A program made the position numbers and the translations under genes. From Gongronella butleri (lineage: Eukaryota > Mucoromycota > Mucoromycetes > Mucorales > Cunninghamellaceae): a stretch of 64,000 nt of DNA. Below are positions 33,899-45,729 of the stretch, in pieces (position 1 is the stretch's first letter; each line of letters starts with the position of its first letter). The notes under the pieces were generated by a model. It was not told the origin of the DNA, ran no database searches, and saw only the letters and a program-made list of their open reading frames with translations. The stretch covers positions 32,767 to 96,766 of the forward strand of contig JAIWZP010000082.1 in assembly GCA_025201375.1 (NCBI GenBank), given 5' to 3'.

Positions 33899-36194
33899 TC
33901 ATGAGAAAGATGCCACTCGAGCCTGCTGAGTGGCATAGGACGTGTTGGCGGTGGAGGACGAGGATGAAGATGTTGATGCTGAGGGTGTGCGTGGTGAGAA
34001 AGAAGAAATCGAGTGCCTTGTGACTGAGGGTGATGGTGATGTGGACAAGGGTGATGGCGAGGGCGACGATGCATTGGCCGTGCGTCCTGGGGCGAAAGCA
34101 TGGCCGATATCTCGCTGTTTTTGATGTTGTTGTTGCTGGAGCACATGATGTGAATGGTGATGGTGCCTAGAAGTGTGGCCCTGCACACGCTCGTGTCGCC
34201 GCAATGCATCCATGCGCGTGAATTTCTTGCCACATTGCTCACAGTAACAAAACGGGCGATTTTTCAGATGAATTGTCTGATGCCTGGACAAATCGTACGA
34301 TCGACGGAACGTCTGACCACATCGCTGGCGGCTGGAGGCGTCAATGATGTATTCACACAGAAATTGGCCCGCAGGCTTGCCTGGACCGAGCACGTGATGA
34401 GATGTAGGCGCGACAGATGAATTTGATGACGATGATCGTCGCTGTTGTTGTTGTAATTGCTGTGGCTTCCCTGTCAAGTTTGCACTTTGGTGATGATGCG
34501 GTGAATGATGGTGTTTCAAAAGGCCGCCGGTGCTGTTGCTGCGTGGCGGGTGATAATGCGGTGGGTGAGGGTAATCGGGATGCTGCGGCAGATTTTGGTG
34601 TGTATGATGATGACGGGCACGTGCAATGGATGGGGATGGGTGCGGTGGTGATTGCTGGAACGGGTGCGACGATCGACGCAGTGGCGCCTGCTGGTAATGT
34701 GCGTGCATCAAAGCGACAGCAGCCGCATGTTGCCTGCCATTTGATTTTTCAGAGGTATTGGTGGCCGATGGAGACGCCGAGGGTCGTGGCGACATGAGGG
34801 TTGGGGTGGTTGCGGGCGACGTACCAGCTGACTTTAATGGCGCGAGCTGCAGTGAAAGCGGGTCCGTGTTCATGGTGGCCGTAATGGACGCAAGAGCCGG
34901 TAATTGAATACCCAGCGGCTTGTTGGCACGTGATGACGAAGGCGATGATAATGTCAGGCACGGTGACGAAGGTGCAGTAGATGCGCGTCGCTGTTGCTGC
35001 TGTTGCAATGCGGCGTCCAAGGGATGAATGGATGCGGGCGATGTGACGGAAGAAGAGGCGGTGGTCATGGCTGAAGTGGACGCCCGTGGTGGCAAGGCAA
35101 TGGACTCAGAGGACAAGAAGGCGAATGATGCGGATTGTGCATGAGAAGCAGTTGAAGAGGCGGTGACGGGCGGCGAGGTTAACCGAGGCAAGGTCCGGCC
35201 CTGGGTGATGGCGTGATCGGCTGACAGCATGCGCTGCTTCTTCTTTTTGGGCGGCTGATGCGGGGAAGGCGATGACGGTGGCGATGACGGCTCCATGGCT
35301 GCAGCCGGGCGCTTGCCATCGGCTTGATTGCCTTCATCCGCACCCAATGGCCTTTTCGCATCTCGTTTCTGTTGGTCGTATATGCTGATGCCCGAATCTT
35401 TGCGTGAAGATGGCGACGTTGACGACGCGGCCGACTCTTGGGACGGCGACGGGGACATGGAGGGGGGCGAGCGTGGAAGCACCTCGGGATGCGCAGACCA
35501 TCGACGTACGGTCGGCTTGATCACCGGAATGGCATCTAATTCCAACAAAAAAAATAAAAAAGAATCAATTGGGAAATCAGAAAATCAGAAAATAAAAAAA
35601 ACACTAAAAAAAAATATGAAAAAAGAGGGGGGTGGGAGTGTGGAGAGAGCAGCGCAAAAAGGGGAATGGACCTCTTTTTTGATCATTCGCTATGATTTTT
35701 TTTTTCAACTTACCAGTGGCATGAGCGCTGGACTTTTTCGGTGACAGGACGACCTGAGCATGCTTGTTTTTGCGCAGGACCTGAAGCAGCAACTGATGAT
35801 TGTCTTTGAGCGGATGGCCGTCCATAAACATGTCGTATTGAGTCACATTAATGCCCTGTCCATTTTTAAAACAAAATTGTCAGCATCGCACAATCTCCAC
35901 GACGCATTGACACACCTGACGCGTGATGCGCCCGCTCGTGTTTGTCGACCCTTTCTTTTTTTTTTTTTTTTTTTTGCAAAGCTTGCCTGGTACACGCCAT
36001 GAATGTGGTGCACCAGCTCATCCAATGACAGCAGCTTCTCTTCGCAACATGGGATCGTTTGAATTTGATTGTTGAGTTTGACACTAGCAATAAAAAACGA
36101 TAAAAAATAGGGGATGAGTGAGTGCAAAAAATGCATAAAGCGCTCAATTGCGGTCGGTGCATGCTGTAATGTACCTGACCGAGATCATGATCAT
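33899..36194 (-). CDS. C2H2 zinc-finger protein with ubiquitin-like N-terminal domain
   Basis: Four exons (36175-36194, 35987-36083, 35714-35855, 33899-35535) encode 631 residues. Residues about 4-78 have the length and pattern of a ubiquitin-like fold: a beta hairpin (VSVKLNNQIQTIP), a helix (LSLDELVHHIHGVYQ) and a MFMDGHPLKDNHQLL segment that parallels ubiquitin's IFAGKQLEDGRTL. Residues 100-425 are disordered and rich in S, P, H and Q, with a basic PKKKKQR nuclear signal. Two C2H2 fingers follow (CEYIIDASSRQRCGQ...H...H, then CEQCGKKFTRMDALRRH with H-x4-H-type spacing), then a serine-rich tail. Exon 2 ends CAG|GCAAGC, a GC-AG intron. It is probably a DNA-binding regulator; the target is unknown. 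The two in-frame ATGs at 36194 and 36188 leave the start ambiguous by two residues. Confidence 0.8.
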
Positions 36195-38855
36195 CAATGG
36201 CTATGAACAGCAGAAAAATATATAAAAAAAATATCAAGCTTGGGAGGAGAGGAGAGAAGGAAGGGAGAGACAAGAGGGAACGATGAAAACCAAATCAATT
36301 GGTAAAAAAAAAAAAAAAAAAAAAAAAAAAGGGAGCGTAATGGGTAAAAGAAAGCGCCGCCGAGAAGAAACGAGCAAAACGAAGAAGAGAAGTGGAAACA
36401 AAAAAAAATGAGAGTGAGGTGAGTCCAAGGCACTTTTGTTGTTTAAAAAGGCCCAAAAGGATCAAATCTCCCTGAGAAAAGAGTCAAGGGAAAAACGGGG
36501 ATTGGCCCTGAAAAAAAAAAAAAGCGTGACGGACACAGAGAGAGAGAGAGAGAGTAAAAGAGGAAGAGAGGCAAAGAAAAAAAAAAAAGGGCGAGCCCTA
36601 TGGATGTCAACAGCGGAGCAAAAAAAAAAAAAAAAAAAAGCATGCCATGGCATCTTTTGCATTACTATCTTTAGTGCGACAGTGAGCGCGATGTGCGTGT
36701 GCGTATGTGTGTGTGTGCAAGAGTGGGTGGGTGGTGGGTGGGTGGAGGAGGTGTGGATGGGAGGCGCAACACATCAAATCACGACATAAAACCCCAACGT
36801 TTCATCCCCTATTGCCTCAATTGCTCTCTTTGTTGCCTCCTCCTTTTGTTTTCTCGGACGGTTGTATTCTAAATCTTGCTTGCACCACGAAAAAAAGGGT
36901 GGCTAATGAAATAAAAGAAAAAACATGTGGCAAACCAAAAAAAAAATCAAGTGAACGTGAACATTTGGCGCGACACGACATAATTGGGTTGTAGGGATTG
37001 AGGGAGAGGAGAGTCCGCAGCGTGCGAATGAGAGAGTGAGCGAGAAACGACGAGAAAAAAAGGGGGGATTAGTGAAGGGAAGGGGTACACGGGTAGGGGA
37101 GGGCAGGAGAGATGTCGTGTCGCCATTGGGGAGAACAAAAGCCCATCTTTCAGGGTAGGATCAAGTTTTGGGTCTCCTTTTTTTTCACGGTGGTCTCGCT
37201 CTCACTCTCACTCTCTTTCTCTTGCTCTCTCACTGGAATCCCCCCTTTCGCACCCCCTGAAAGACATTGTGAATTGCTGTGTTTGACATCTTGCCACATT
37301 CTGCGAGTGTACGGGCAATGACATGTGCCCGCCCTAACCCACCAAATGCGTGACCCACGGCGCGTCTCCTTGCCTTTTTTGTTCTCCTTTTTCATAAAAA
37401 AAAAAAAGAGAGAGAGAGAGAGAATCAATTGTCTCGGCCTTTCTCCTTGCTGCGTCACGGCCACCTCCCTTCTCATTGACACAAAATTAGCACTGGAAAA
37501 GAGGACGTCATTCGACGTTGACCATTGGGGGGCCATGCCAGTGGATCGCCAATCTCACGATGCTTGGTCGCGTAATAAAAAAAAAAGTCAATTGGAAAAA
37601 AAAGAAGGTTTTGGCTTCAATGCATCTATCAGCTTGCAACCATGTTTCACCATGCGTGCATGAACAAAAGCAAGGTGAATCTCACTCGAATGGTCTATGC
37701 CGCCGGCCCCCACGTTACTGGAATGGCAATATAGATTACATGACTTTTTTTTTTTGTTATTTTCCGTGCCATTGGGGAGGCGGCAATGAGAGAACGCGTT
37801 AGCAAATCAAAAGGATCTGACGTGGATGGGACTGGGGGAGCACAAAAAAAAGGGGGGAAGAGGACAAGAGCGCGAGGGAGAGCAGGAGAGGCAATGAAAA
37901 CCAAGACCCAGCGCGTGATCGCGCGCTTTGTTTGAAAAAAAATAAGTTTTATGAAGCCAAACTCCCTACGACCACGCTTTTTGTTTCCATGATCTTGCTC
38001 CGTCCGGTTCCTATCATTTGGGGGCTGCGTCATGTCTCGATGGGACATACCCCCCCAATCGCGCACCCAGGATGCGCATTGCATAATCGGAACTCATTGT
38101 TTCAGACGGCAAGACGGTTCTTCCGATGCACAGCAGGGTCCTCATTCATCTCTTTTCTCAGCCGCGTCTCCTTTTTTTTTTCTTTGTTTGCTATTGTGCT
38201 CTAAATTTTCATGGCATCTCATTGTCCTTTTGCCTCCCATTTCTCCTTTTTCATCGTCAACACGCCCTCATTGACAAATATCATTGAGCTCCACCAGTCC
38301 TTTACCCCGCATCAAAACGATCAATTAGGATTAAAAAAGAGAAAACGCGTTTAATGGCATAAAAATCTAATCAGAAAGAGATAAATTATAATCTATGAAA
38401 GGGAGGGAATGGATAAGAGAGTGAAAAAGAAAAAAAAGTACGAATCAAGAGATCCATTGGAAGGGGGGAGCGAACGAAAAAAAAAAGGTTTTGCTATCGA
38501 GAGGGGCGGGATGGGTGTGATGTCAAAGAGAGATCAAAAGGATCATGATGGTGTGAGTGTGGTGAGAAGGCGAGTCAAAAAAAAGGGGGGGTGATCATAA
38601 TGTAAAACAACATGGGGAATGAATGTGGTATGAGATGGCGGGCCAAAATGTGCGCAAAGCGGCGAGAGAGGGGCAACAAAGATAAAAAAAACCGTGCAAA
38701 GGCATAAGATGAAGAAGTGAGGCATTACGTGAAAAGGGAGAAAAGGGACGATGTAAGACCAAGCATTAGGTAGGTATGAATGGGGAATGGGAGATCAAGA
38801 ATGAATTTTGGATGAAAAAAAGGGGGAAAAGGATGCATGACACGGGCCGCACCGC
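36195..38855. other. Long purine-skewed intergenic region
   Basis: 2.7 kb with no supported gene. It is unusually purine-rich on the plus strand, with poly-A runs (36302-36330, 36620-36638), GA microsatellites (36538-36555, 37403-37420), a GT-rich run (36694-36717) and a G-quadruplex motif (36725-36742). It probably holds the promoter and long leader of the zinc-finger gene on the left and the 3' end of the kinase gene on the right. No repeat-block boxes appear. Confidence 0.45.
36725..36742 (+). promoter_or_regulatory. Predicted G-quadruplex motif
   Basis: Four GGG runs separated by T, TGGT and T, the canonical short-loop G4 pattern, next to GT repeats. It lies about 530 bp upstream of the zinc-finger gene start. 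Any regulatory role is inference. Confidence 0.5.
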
Positions 38856-40811
38856 TTAATAAGCGGGCAGGACATGGTTGGCGAATCTGCCAAGTTCCTG
38901 CGTGGACGAGCAGCGCAGCAGGCGGCTCTTGACATGGGCGTCAATTTCCTGTAAAAAGAAAAAGATGAGAAAAAAAAAAAACGGGCAATTGGACAAAAAA
39001 AATGGGCTTTTTACCATCAAGACATCCTTGGCACAGGGGCGCGTGGGCGCCTCTTCATCGAGAAGCCAGGCAACCAGGCCGCGCATGTACATGGACGGGT
39101 GGCTGTACGTGAATGTCGGGCTGGGCTCAGTGGCAATGATGTCAAAGAGCTCTTCATCGTCCTTGATCAGGTAGTGCGGAGGCACGCGGTCCATCATTTC
39201 AATGATCGTGATACCCAGAGACCACATATCCACCTTTTCATCATAATATTCCTCACGGATCACCTCAGGAGCCATCCTAATCGCAAAAAAAAAAAAGAAA
39301 AAGTCAGTAAATCTATCGCATTTGATTTTTTTTTCGCTATTTTGTTACCATTTGGTTGTGCCCAGACGATCACGGTTGCGACGGTCGAGACGGCCGGCCA
39401 AGCCAAAGTCGGCTATATAAGAGCAAAAAATAAATAAAGAGACAAAAATGAGCAAAGCGCGTTTTTTTTCCAATTTTTCTTTTTTGGCATTTACCAAGCT
39501 TGATCTGGCCATTCCATCCGAGAAGCAAGTTCTCACACTTGATGTCGCGATGGAACAAGCCCTTGCCATGAAGATAGATCAGGGCCTTGAGGGTCTCGCG
39601 TGTGATGTGGATGGTGAATTCCTCGGGGATGCCGCGTTGGCACAAGATGGCAAAGACCGAGCAGCGCATCAGGTCCATGGCGATCCAGACGTCGTCGCGG
39701 AAGAGCGAGACTTCGCGCAGCTTGATCAGATTAGCGTGGCCACTGGCCATGATGCGCAATTCGCGCAAAATAGCCGCGCGGTACTCGCGATCGGCGTCCA
39801 ATTTGCATCGCTTGATGGCCAATTGCACGCTGGGCTGCTTTCGGAAGGTCGCACGAACCACGGCCCCATTGACACTAAATAAATCCAAGAGCAACGTGCG
39901 TGTGAGTGTGAAAAACAAAAGAATTGGCAATCACCCTCGTCTTTTTTTTTGTTCCCCAACCCATCATCCCCCCCCATCACCGACGCTCCCCCTCTACCCC
40001 TCCTTTTTTTTTTCTTTGTCCGCTCATTTTTTTTTTTCTTTACCCAGTGCCAATTTCTTTAAAGTCTGAATAGCGCTGGTGCGGATCGCTGCTGCGAACG
40101 GGCACCTTGGACAACATCTTGCGCATCTTGCTTTCAAACTTATTCTCGGCCTTGACCAAGGGGGGCAGCTTGGGCACCTGGTAGTGCGGGCTGGGCGGGT
40201 ACCATGGGCGCTGAAACAATGACAATTGATCATCATAAAAGCAAAATGAGACACAAAAAGATTGTCGGTTTCAATATTAATTAAATTTCAATGAGCAAAA
40301 AGATGAGGATTCCAGACATCCACTGGTTGCTGTTTTTTCTTTTTTTTTTTTTTTTCTGAGTGACAAGCAATTATTTACCTTTGAGACCTGCTTGGCAGGC
40401 TCGGACGGGCGCAAATGGTACGTGGTGTCCGGGCTCTCGGGCTTGAGGTAGGCATTGCCGAGGATGTTTGGGATTTCGTAGCAACCAGGCACGCGCCAGA
40501 CATCCTTGCCCACGGACGACGTGTGCAGAGGCGTTTTCGTATCGGACATGGACGACGCGCGGCGCAGATTGCCCGTGGATTTGCGTTTGGGATAAATAGA
40601 TGCGACGCGCAGACTTTGCGACGATGGATGCGCGCAATTGGGCTCCGACTTGGATTTCTGGAGCACGGCCATCTGTAAAAATAACAGGTCAGCTTCCAAT
40701 GCTTCTCATGGGGTCGTGGGCAGACGCGGTCCGCGCCTCCACTATTATTTTTAAAAAAAAAACTAATCATACCTTGGAGGATTTGACTCGTTTCTGTTGG
40801 GTGGACATCAT
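38856..40811 (-). CDS. STE-group serine/threonine protein kinase
   Basis: Seven exons (40773-40811, 40379-40672, 40044-40210, 39495-39874, 39349-39412, 39015-39276, 38856-38948) encode 432 residues. The kinase domain fills about 160-400: glycine loop GTGVNGAVV, lysine in LAIKRCK, catalytic HRDIKCENLLL, DFGLAG, and activation segment GTTKWMAPEVI, the STE/PAK pattern. Residues 1-150 are basic and serine-rich with no CRIB or PH domain visible, but contain WRVPGCYEIPNILGN and a TTYHLRPSEPAK motif. A short C-terminal helix follows the domain. All key catalytic residues are present, so it should be active. The nearest known group by motif is Ste20/PAK-like or MAP3K-like; I cannot assign an orthologue. 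Confidence 0.85.
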
Positions 40812-41579
40812 GATTTGAGAGAGAGAAAAAGGTGAGATGATAGCAAAGAAGAATCAGAAAAAGGGGGAGAAAAGGGGATAACAAAGGCTTTTTGTCGATA
40901 AATAAAAAAGGAGTGGGAAGGGCAACAAAAAGTGGTGTGAGGTTGGAATTGTTCGCGAGAAAGGAGAGCTGACGAAGGGGAAAAAAGAAAAAAGGTGACG
41001 TGACAACACTATGTGTGCAAAAAGAAGTGAGAGGACGTGAGGCGAAAAAAGAGTTTTTGCGACGCGCTCCAAGCAAAGAGGGTGAAGAAAAAAAGTGAAA
41101 GAGAGAGAGGAGGAGCAAAAAATGCTTTTTCAAAAGGAATGGAAAGGGGATTTGATGTATGAGAAAAAGAAAAAGAGAGAAAAAAAAGGGCAGATGCAAG
41201 GAGGAGAGGCGGTGTGTATTATTTGGAAGCGGACATGGAAGCCAAACCTCGTGTCACGGTGCAACAAAAAAAAAAGGCTGACCACATGATCCAAGTGTGT
41301 CACGAAGCGACAAACAGGAAAAAGGGCGACAGATAAAAACAAAAGAAAAAAAAAACAGGGCCAAAGCAGCGGGCCAATCGCCTTTTTGCAAGCGCGGCAA
41401 AAAAATAGGCACCGACCGTGACACAAGGCGACTCCAATTGGGTCACTGTCAGATCTTGGCAACAGGCAAAAAGCAAGCAAGGAAAAAAGCGCAGCCCTTT
41501 TTAAAGCGATTCTATTTTTCAACATTTTGATCCCTTTTCTTTTCTTCACTTTTTCTTGATTTTTTTTTTATCATTTTCC
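40812..41579. other. Divergent intergenic region
   Basis: Between the kinase gene (-) and the 41580 gene (+). A/G-rich on the plus strand (40815-41210), then a CT-rich leader (41530-41575) ending at the ATG. No gene or RNA seen. Confidence 0.4.
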
Positions 41580-42164
41580 ATGCCTTCTTCAGCCAAACCA
41601 GCGTCTCTATCGCTTGACACCAGTCGCATCTCACGCACTCTTTCGTGGCTGCCGTCACCCAATCGCAGCGCGTCACCCGCGTCAACGACGCCCAGCACTA
41701 AGCGCAAAAGCCTTTTCCAGGTGTTTCGGTCATCAACATCGTCCATTGAGTCTGACCAGCCGACGACGGACGAAGACGAAGACGACCACACGCCAGCGAC
41801 ACCACGCGACCACCGTGAAATGACGCTAACACCTCCACCGGTGGCCGCATCGACGCCTTCATTACATTGCATTGCCTCGCATCTTCAGGAGGCACCCAAT
41901 CGAGCCACATTGATCGAGCCTGCTTCCTACACGTCCATTTCCTCGTCAACACGCTTGTCCACGGCATCGCCACCTCCGCCCCCACCTAAGCATTTGCAGC
42001 CTCTACCACAACCCCCTCGCTCACTTCGCCTCCAGCGCCAAGTCTTGCCTTTTCTTGCCGATGCATTTGATCAAATCGATGCCGACATTGACGATGAATG
42101 GGCTGAGCACCGATTCCAGCTGCAGCAAGCGCTGCGCATCCCGGCCGCCCACCAATTCCAATAG
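41580..42164 (+). CDS. Hypothetical disordered serine/proline-rich protein
   Basis: A single exon of 194 residues from ATG at 41580 (attttccATGcct). The composition is S, T and P rich with an acidic patch (TDEDEDDH) and a six-proline run. A short basic motif near the N-terminus (TKRKSLFQVFRSS) and a probable C-terminal helix (VLPFLADAFDQIDADIDDEW...QLQQAL) are the only ordered-looking parts. Third-position base use resembles its neighbours, which supports coding. An in-frame ATG at 41556 would add eight hydrophobic residues but lies inside the pyrimidine leader, so I chose the later one. No family is recognised; a regulatory or scaffold protein is possible. Confidence 0.6.
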   Translation: MPSSAKPASLSLDTSRISRTLSWLPSPNRSASPASTTPSTKRKSLFQVFRSSTSSIESDQPTTDEDEDDHTPATPRDHREMTLTPPPVAASTPSLHCIASHLQEAPNRATLIEPASYTSISSSTRLSTASPPPPPPKHLQPLPQPPRSLRLQRQVLPFLADAFDQIDADIDDEWAEHRFQLQQALRIPAAHQFQ

Positions 42165-43417
42165 ACAAATGCCGATTTTGCCACCCAAATTGCCTGATTC
42201 ATCATCATGTCCTCGTCCCCCTCCCCCCTTGCCATTCCTTGATACCATCACACTCATTCTTGTATTTAAATCATAAAAGATATTCCCTGTTTTGCCCTTG
42301 CGCGGCCTAGTTTTCTTTTTTTTTTCCCATCCTTTGTATATTGTTCCGTGGTTTCCGCCTGGGGCAAGCAATGAGGGTCACGTTGCCCTAGCTCTGCGTT
42401 TTTTTTTTTCATTTCATGCGGGCATCTGCAAAAAATAGAATTTTGGGGGACCGATTTTTGCCTTTTTAGGGGAAAGCGTCTGGTGTCACCCTTCCATCGT
42501 TTTTTTTTTTTTTTTTTTTTGGCACCATGGCCTCTTTTGATCAAAATAAACGGGCATGGCGTGTGCATCTTTTCAAGGCCACCCAGAGTGCCATGACGTG
42601 TGCTTTTTTATGAATTGGGTGATGTTGCGACGCGACAGCGAATTGATAAGAAACAGGTAAATGGTTCATTTTTCCTTGGCACGTCCGCCCCTCGAGACGC
42701 GCTCGAGACCCGCGCGACGCGTCTCCTTGCCTCGGCATCCAAGGGGCCAAGGTCACGATGCGCGTGATCCATTCCGCAAGCTCTAAAAACACGCCTTCGT
42801 CGCCCTTTTTTTTTTTTTTGCTTGCTTTTGCCTATTTTTCACGTTTATTCGAGTAGCTTTTCCATGTCATTGCCACCTCTTGTCCTTTCCTCGTGCTATG
42901 AACTCATCTCGCAAAAATAAGCTGCTGCTGGGTCGCAATGCGACGTCATCGCGTGGAGACTATTGGTGCACCCCCCAATTCCGGGTGTTTACAAAAAGTC
43001 CTTTTGGTTGCACAGACAAGCGAAGCGGCCCGGCAGAACCCAAACTCCCTTTATGCTTTGGCTGGTGCCACCTTTTTTTTTTTTTTTTTTTTTTACTTGC
43101 TAGGCCTTGATGTCGCCTGTTTTTATTTTCTCTCTCTCTCAATTGACGTCCCCATGCCATTGTTGATCTGTTTTGCCGTTGTGCATGGTCGACGCGCGCT
43201 CGAGACGAATGAAAATAGCGATGCTATTGATAGCATCGTTCATGATTGCAAAAAAGGAAGAAAAATGAGAGTGCTGGTCCATGCCATTTCAGGCCCGGGC
43301 TGCCTATTTTTGGATCCCGGACCGCCTGCTTGTTTTTCTTTTTCTCCCTTTTCGACAATTGTTCCGCAGCTCGCTTGAACAACACGATCCGCACACATAC
43401 ACAGACACACACAAGCT
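42165..43417. other. Intergenic region between 41580 gene and YAE1
   Basis: 1.25 kb. Poly-T tracts (42501-42520, 42806-42820, 43075-43095) and ordinary AT-rich sequence. Several short frames exist but none has a family match or splice logic. The last 60 bp (CACACATACACAGACACACACAAG) form a CA-rich leader before YAE1. Confidence 0.4.
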
Positions 43418-44067
43418 ATGGACGACAATATTTGGGGCTCGAGCGACGACGACGTGGAATATGAACGCAACTTGGCCGAAAAAGAGTGGAACCAGCTGCA
43501 AGAGGACCACGGAAACGTATGAAAAACAAAAAAAATTGTAAGCTTGCTGTTGCTCACGCACCTGTTTTATTGTTGGCTTGCCAGGTGGGTTACAAAGTAG
43601 GCATTATCGAGGGCCAAGAGGTGCATATGCAAAAAGGCTTTGATCGCGGCTATGTTGAAGGATTAGACATTGGCTTGCAGCTTGGCAAATTACAAGGCAA
43701 GCTCAGGTAAGAAGGAGCAAGGCTCCATACAGATTTCATCTGCCAGTGCTGACTCATCGTCCCCTTGTTTTTTTTTCTCTTTATTTACTTTATTTGCTTT
43801 TTTCATCGCCTTTGCAGCGCGTATGTGGCTTACTATGAGCAGCACGAGCACGACGACGCGATTCTGCAGCAATTAAAGCCTCTACTGCAGGAATTGACGC
43901 AAGTCGACGTCGACACGTTGTTTTCCAAGGCTTATTTCCAACCCGACACGTCGGACTCGGTTGATGATGCATCCTCCCCGCATGCGATCCTCCGGCAATG
44001 GCAACAGCGCATCGATGCCACACTGCAGCCATTGGCTGCCGCCGCCAACATATCGTCGTCATCGTAA
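43418..44067 (+). CDS. YAE1: Yae1-family Fe-S adaptor
   Basis: Three exons (43418-43516, 43585-43706, 43818-44067) encode 156 residues. Exon 2 carries the deca-GX3 repeat, glycines every fourth residue (GYKVGIIEGQEVHMQKGFDRG and on to GLQLGKLQGKL), diagnostic of Yae1/Lto1. The start MDDNIWGSSDDD resembles the acidic N-terminus of Yae1. In yeast, Yae1 and Lto1 bridge the cytosolic Fe-S targeting complex to the ABC protein Rli1. The C-terminal 80 residues are less conserved. Lto1 shares the GX3 repeat, but the longer C-terminus favours Yae1. Confidence 0.85.
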
Positions 44068-44381
44068 AACGCGAAAAAAAACATCATTTTGCATCGGAGC
44101 TCTTTGCGACGCGCCCTTGAAAAAAAAAACCACATCACAACCATTTTGATTGAAATGATTAAAATGATACCAATTGCATTGAAAAATAAAACATTCGCGA
44201 GGCACTTTTTGCCTTTTGATCCTCCATGTTTATAAAATGCAAGGAAGAGGGGGGGGGAAAACAGTTGGAATATGTACAAACAAGAGCCCGATACAAACAA
44301 AGGGCCAATCATAAATAGGGTATAGATGGAGAGAAAGAGGGAGACACGGGCAACAAAGAAAGAAAAAAAAAGGGGGGGACA
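44068..44381. other. Convergent 3' region
   Basis: Between YAE1 (+) and the phosphatase gene (-). An AATAAAACA signal near 44186 is a likely YAE1 poly(A) site. A G-run (44248-44258) is present. No gene. Confidence 0.45.
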
Positions 44382-45729
44382 TCATGGTAATGGCGGCGGC
44401 GTGGGGACCTGCGGCTGGTCGTCTCGTTTGATGAGGGCGACGAGGACTGTGATGTCGTCGGCTTTTCCTCCCTGGTAATAGAGACCTTCATGCATGGCAC
44501 GCACTTGGAAGGGCGACGTGGGGTTGTCGGGATCCTCGCTGACGATCTTGGCGCGGAAGGCAAGGGCGTCAGCAATGGCCTGCGTCGGCACGTCGCCGAC
44601 GACCGCGGCATCGTCCTCAATTGGATTGTCACCTGATGTCTGGATACAATTCTGGATTTCTTCCATGATTTCTTCGTCGTAAAGATTGTCAAACAAGCCG
44701 TCCGACGCCAAAATCATCATATCGCCATCTTCCACCTTGACGGTGAATTGCTACATATAAAAAAATAAAACGTGGAATGAATAAAAAAAAAAAGGGCCCA
44801 AAGCGTGGGTAGCTGGTGTTACCTGGGCATCGGTGGGCGAGTCAAATGACGCCGTGCCCAGCTGATATGGGAAATTGAACGAGTGTTGCTGCTCTTCCGA
44901 GCGAAAAATGTAGTTGTTCCGTCGAATCACCGAGATACCACAATCGCCGAGGTTTGCAATGCGCAATTCGTCCTGACAGAGCAACACAAGACACGCGGTG
45001 GTCGATCCAACAATCCCCTACATGTGCAGAAAACGCAAAATTGGAGCCAATCAGTCCTTTTTTTCCATTAAAAGTTGCCTTTTTTTTCAGCTTTACCTCA
45101 TTTTGCGCGTCAAGCGTGGTGAGGTGGAACGCATTGTCCAGGATATCAATGGGATTTGGCGTGACGGGCGGCATGTGCATGGGTCGTACATTGCTTTTGA
45201 TGCGATCCAGCTCCATTTGCGCGTAATGCATCAGTTTGCGCGAGTACAGTGCCGGGTTCGCGCCTTTTAAAAAAAAAAGTGAGACACTTTATCCAAAGGG
45301 GCCCTTTGTTACGTGACAGAGTGCCTTCCAATTCGCTCATTTTTGTTGTTTTCGTGATTTTACTCTTTTTTTTTCTTTTTCTTTTTTACCGGTGTGTGAG
45401 CGCCATCCGCCCACGCCGTCCGCAACACCGAGAGCATCCTTGCGCTGGAAATAGGCATCATCGCCAATTTGGTAGCTTGTGTAAATGCTTGCGTCCGAGT
45501 CATGCTCGTCAACAGGCTTGCCGGCCTTTGGAAAGCCTGCAATACCGCAGCTCAGGGTAAAGTGCAATGGTGGACGCGACAGATCCGGGTCGAAAAAGTC
45601 GATGAGGGCGAGGTTCGTGCGTAGCTTCTCCTGTTGTGAGATGGCCGCTGCGGAATACGTGCGCACGCCGCCCACGGCGCGTAAACGTGCGACCGTTGGG
45701 ACCCCAAGGCGAACGGCATAATGAAGCAT
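44382..45729 (-). CDS. PTC7: PP2C-type protein phosphatase, Ptc7/PPTC7-like
   Basis: Four exons (45390-45729, 45097-45263, 44823-45017, 44382-44750) encode 356 residues. The first 30 residues (MLHYAVRLGVPTVARLRAVGG) look like a mitochondrial presequence. PP2C landmarks are GDDAYFQRKDALGVADGVGGW with metal-binding aspartate, GSTTACLVLL, NLGDCGISV, LASDGLFDNL and GGKADDITVLVA. Yeast Ptc7 resides in mitochondria and activates coenzyme Q synthesis by dephosphorylating Coq7; that role is known for the family and inferred here. Metal ligands appear complete. The tail is short and proline-rich (PQVPTPPPLP). Confidence 0.92.

Noticed and set aside
41556..41579. Earlier ATG for the 41580 gene
   Set aside because: It would place the start within the pyrimidine-rich leader and add a hydrophobic stretch unlike the rest of the protein; kept as an alternative only.
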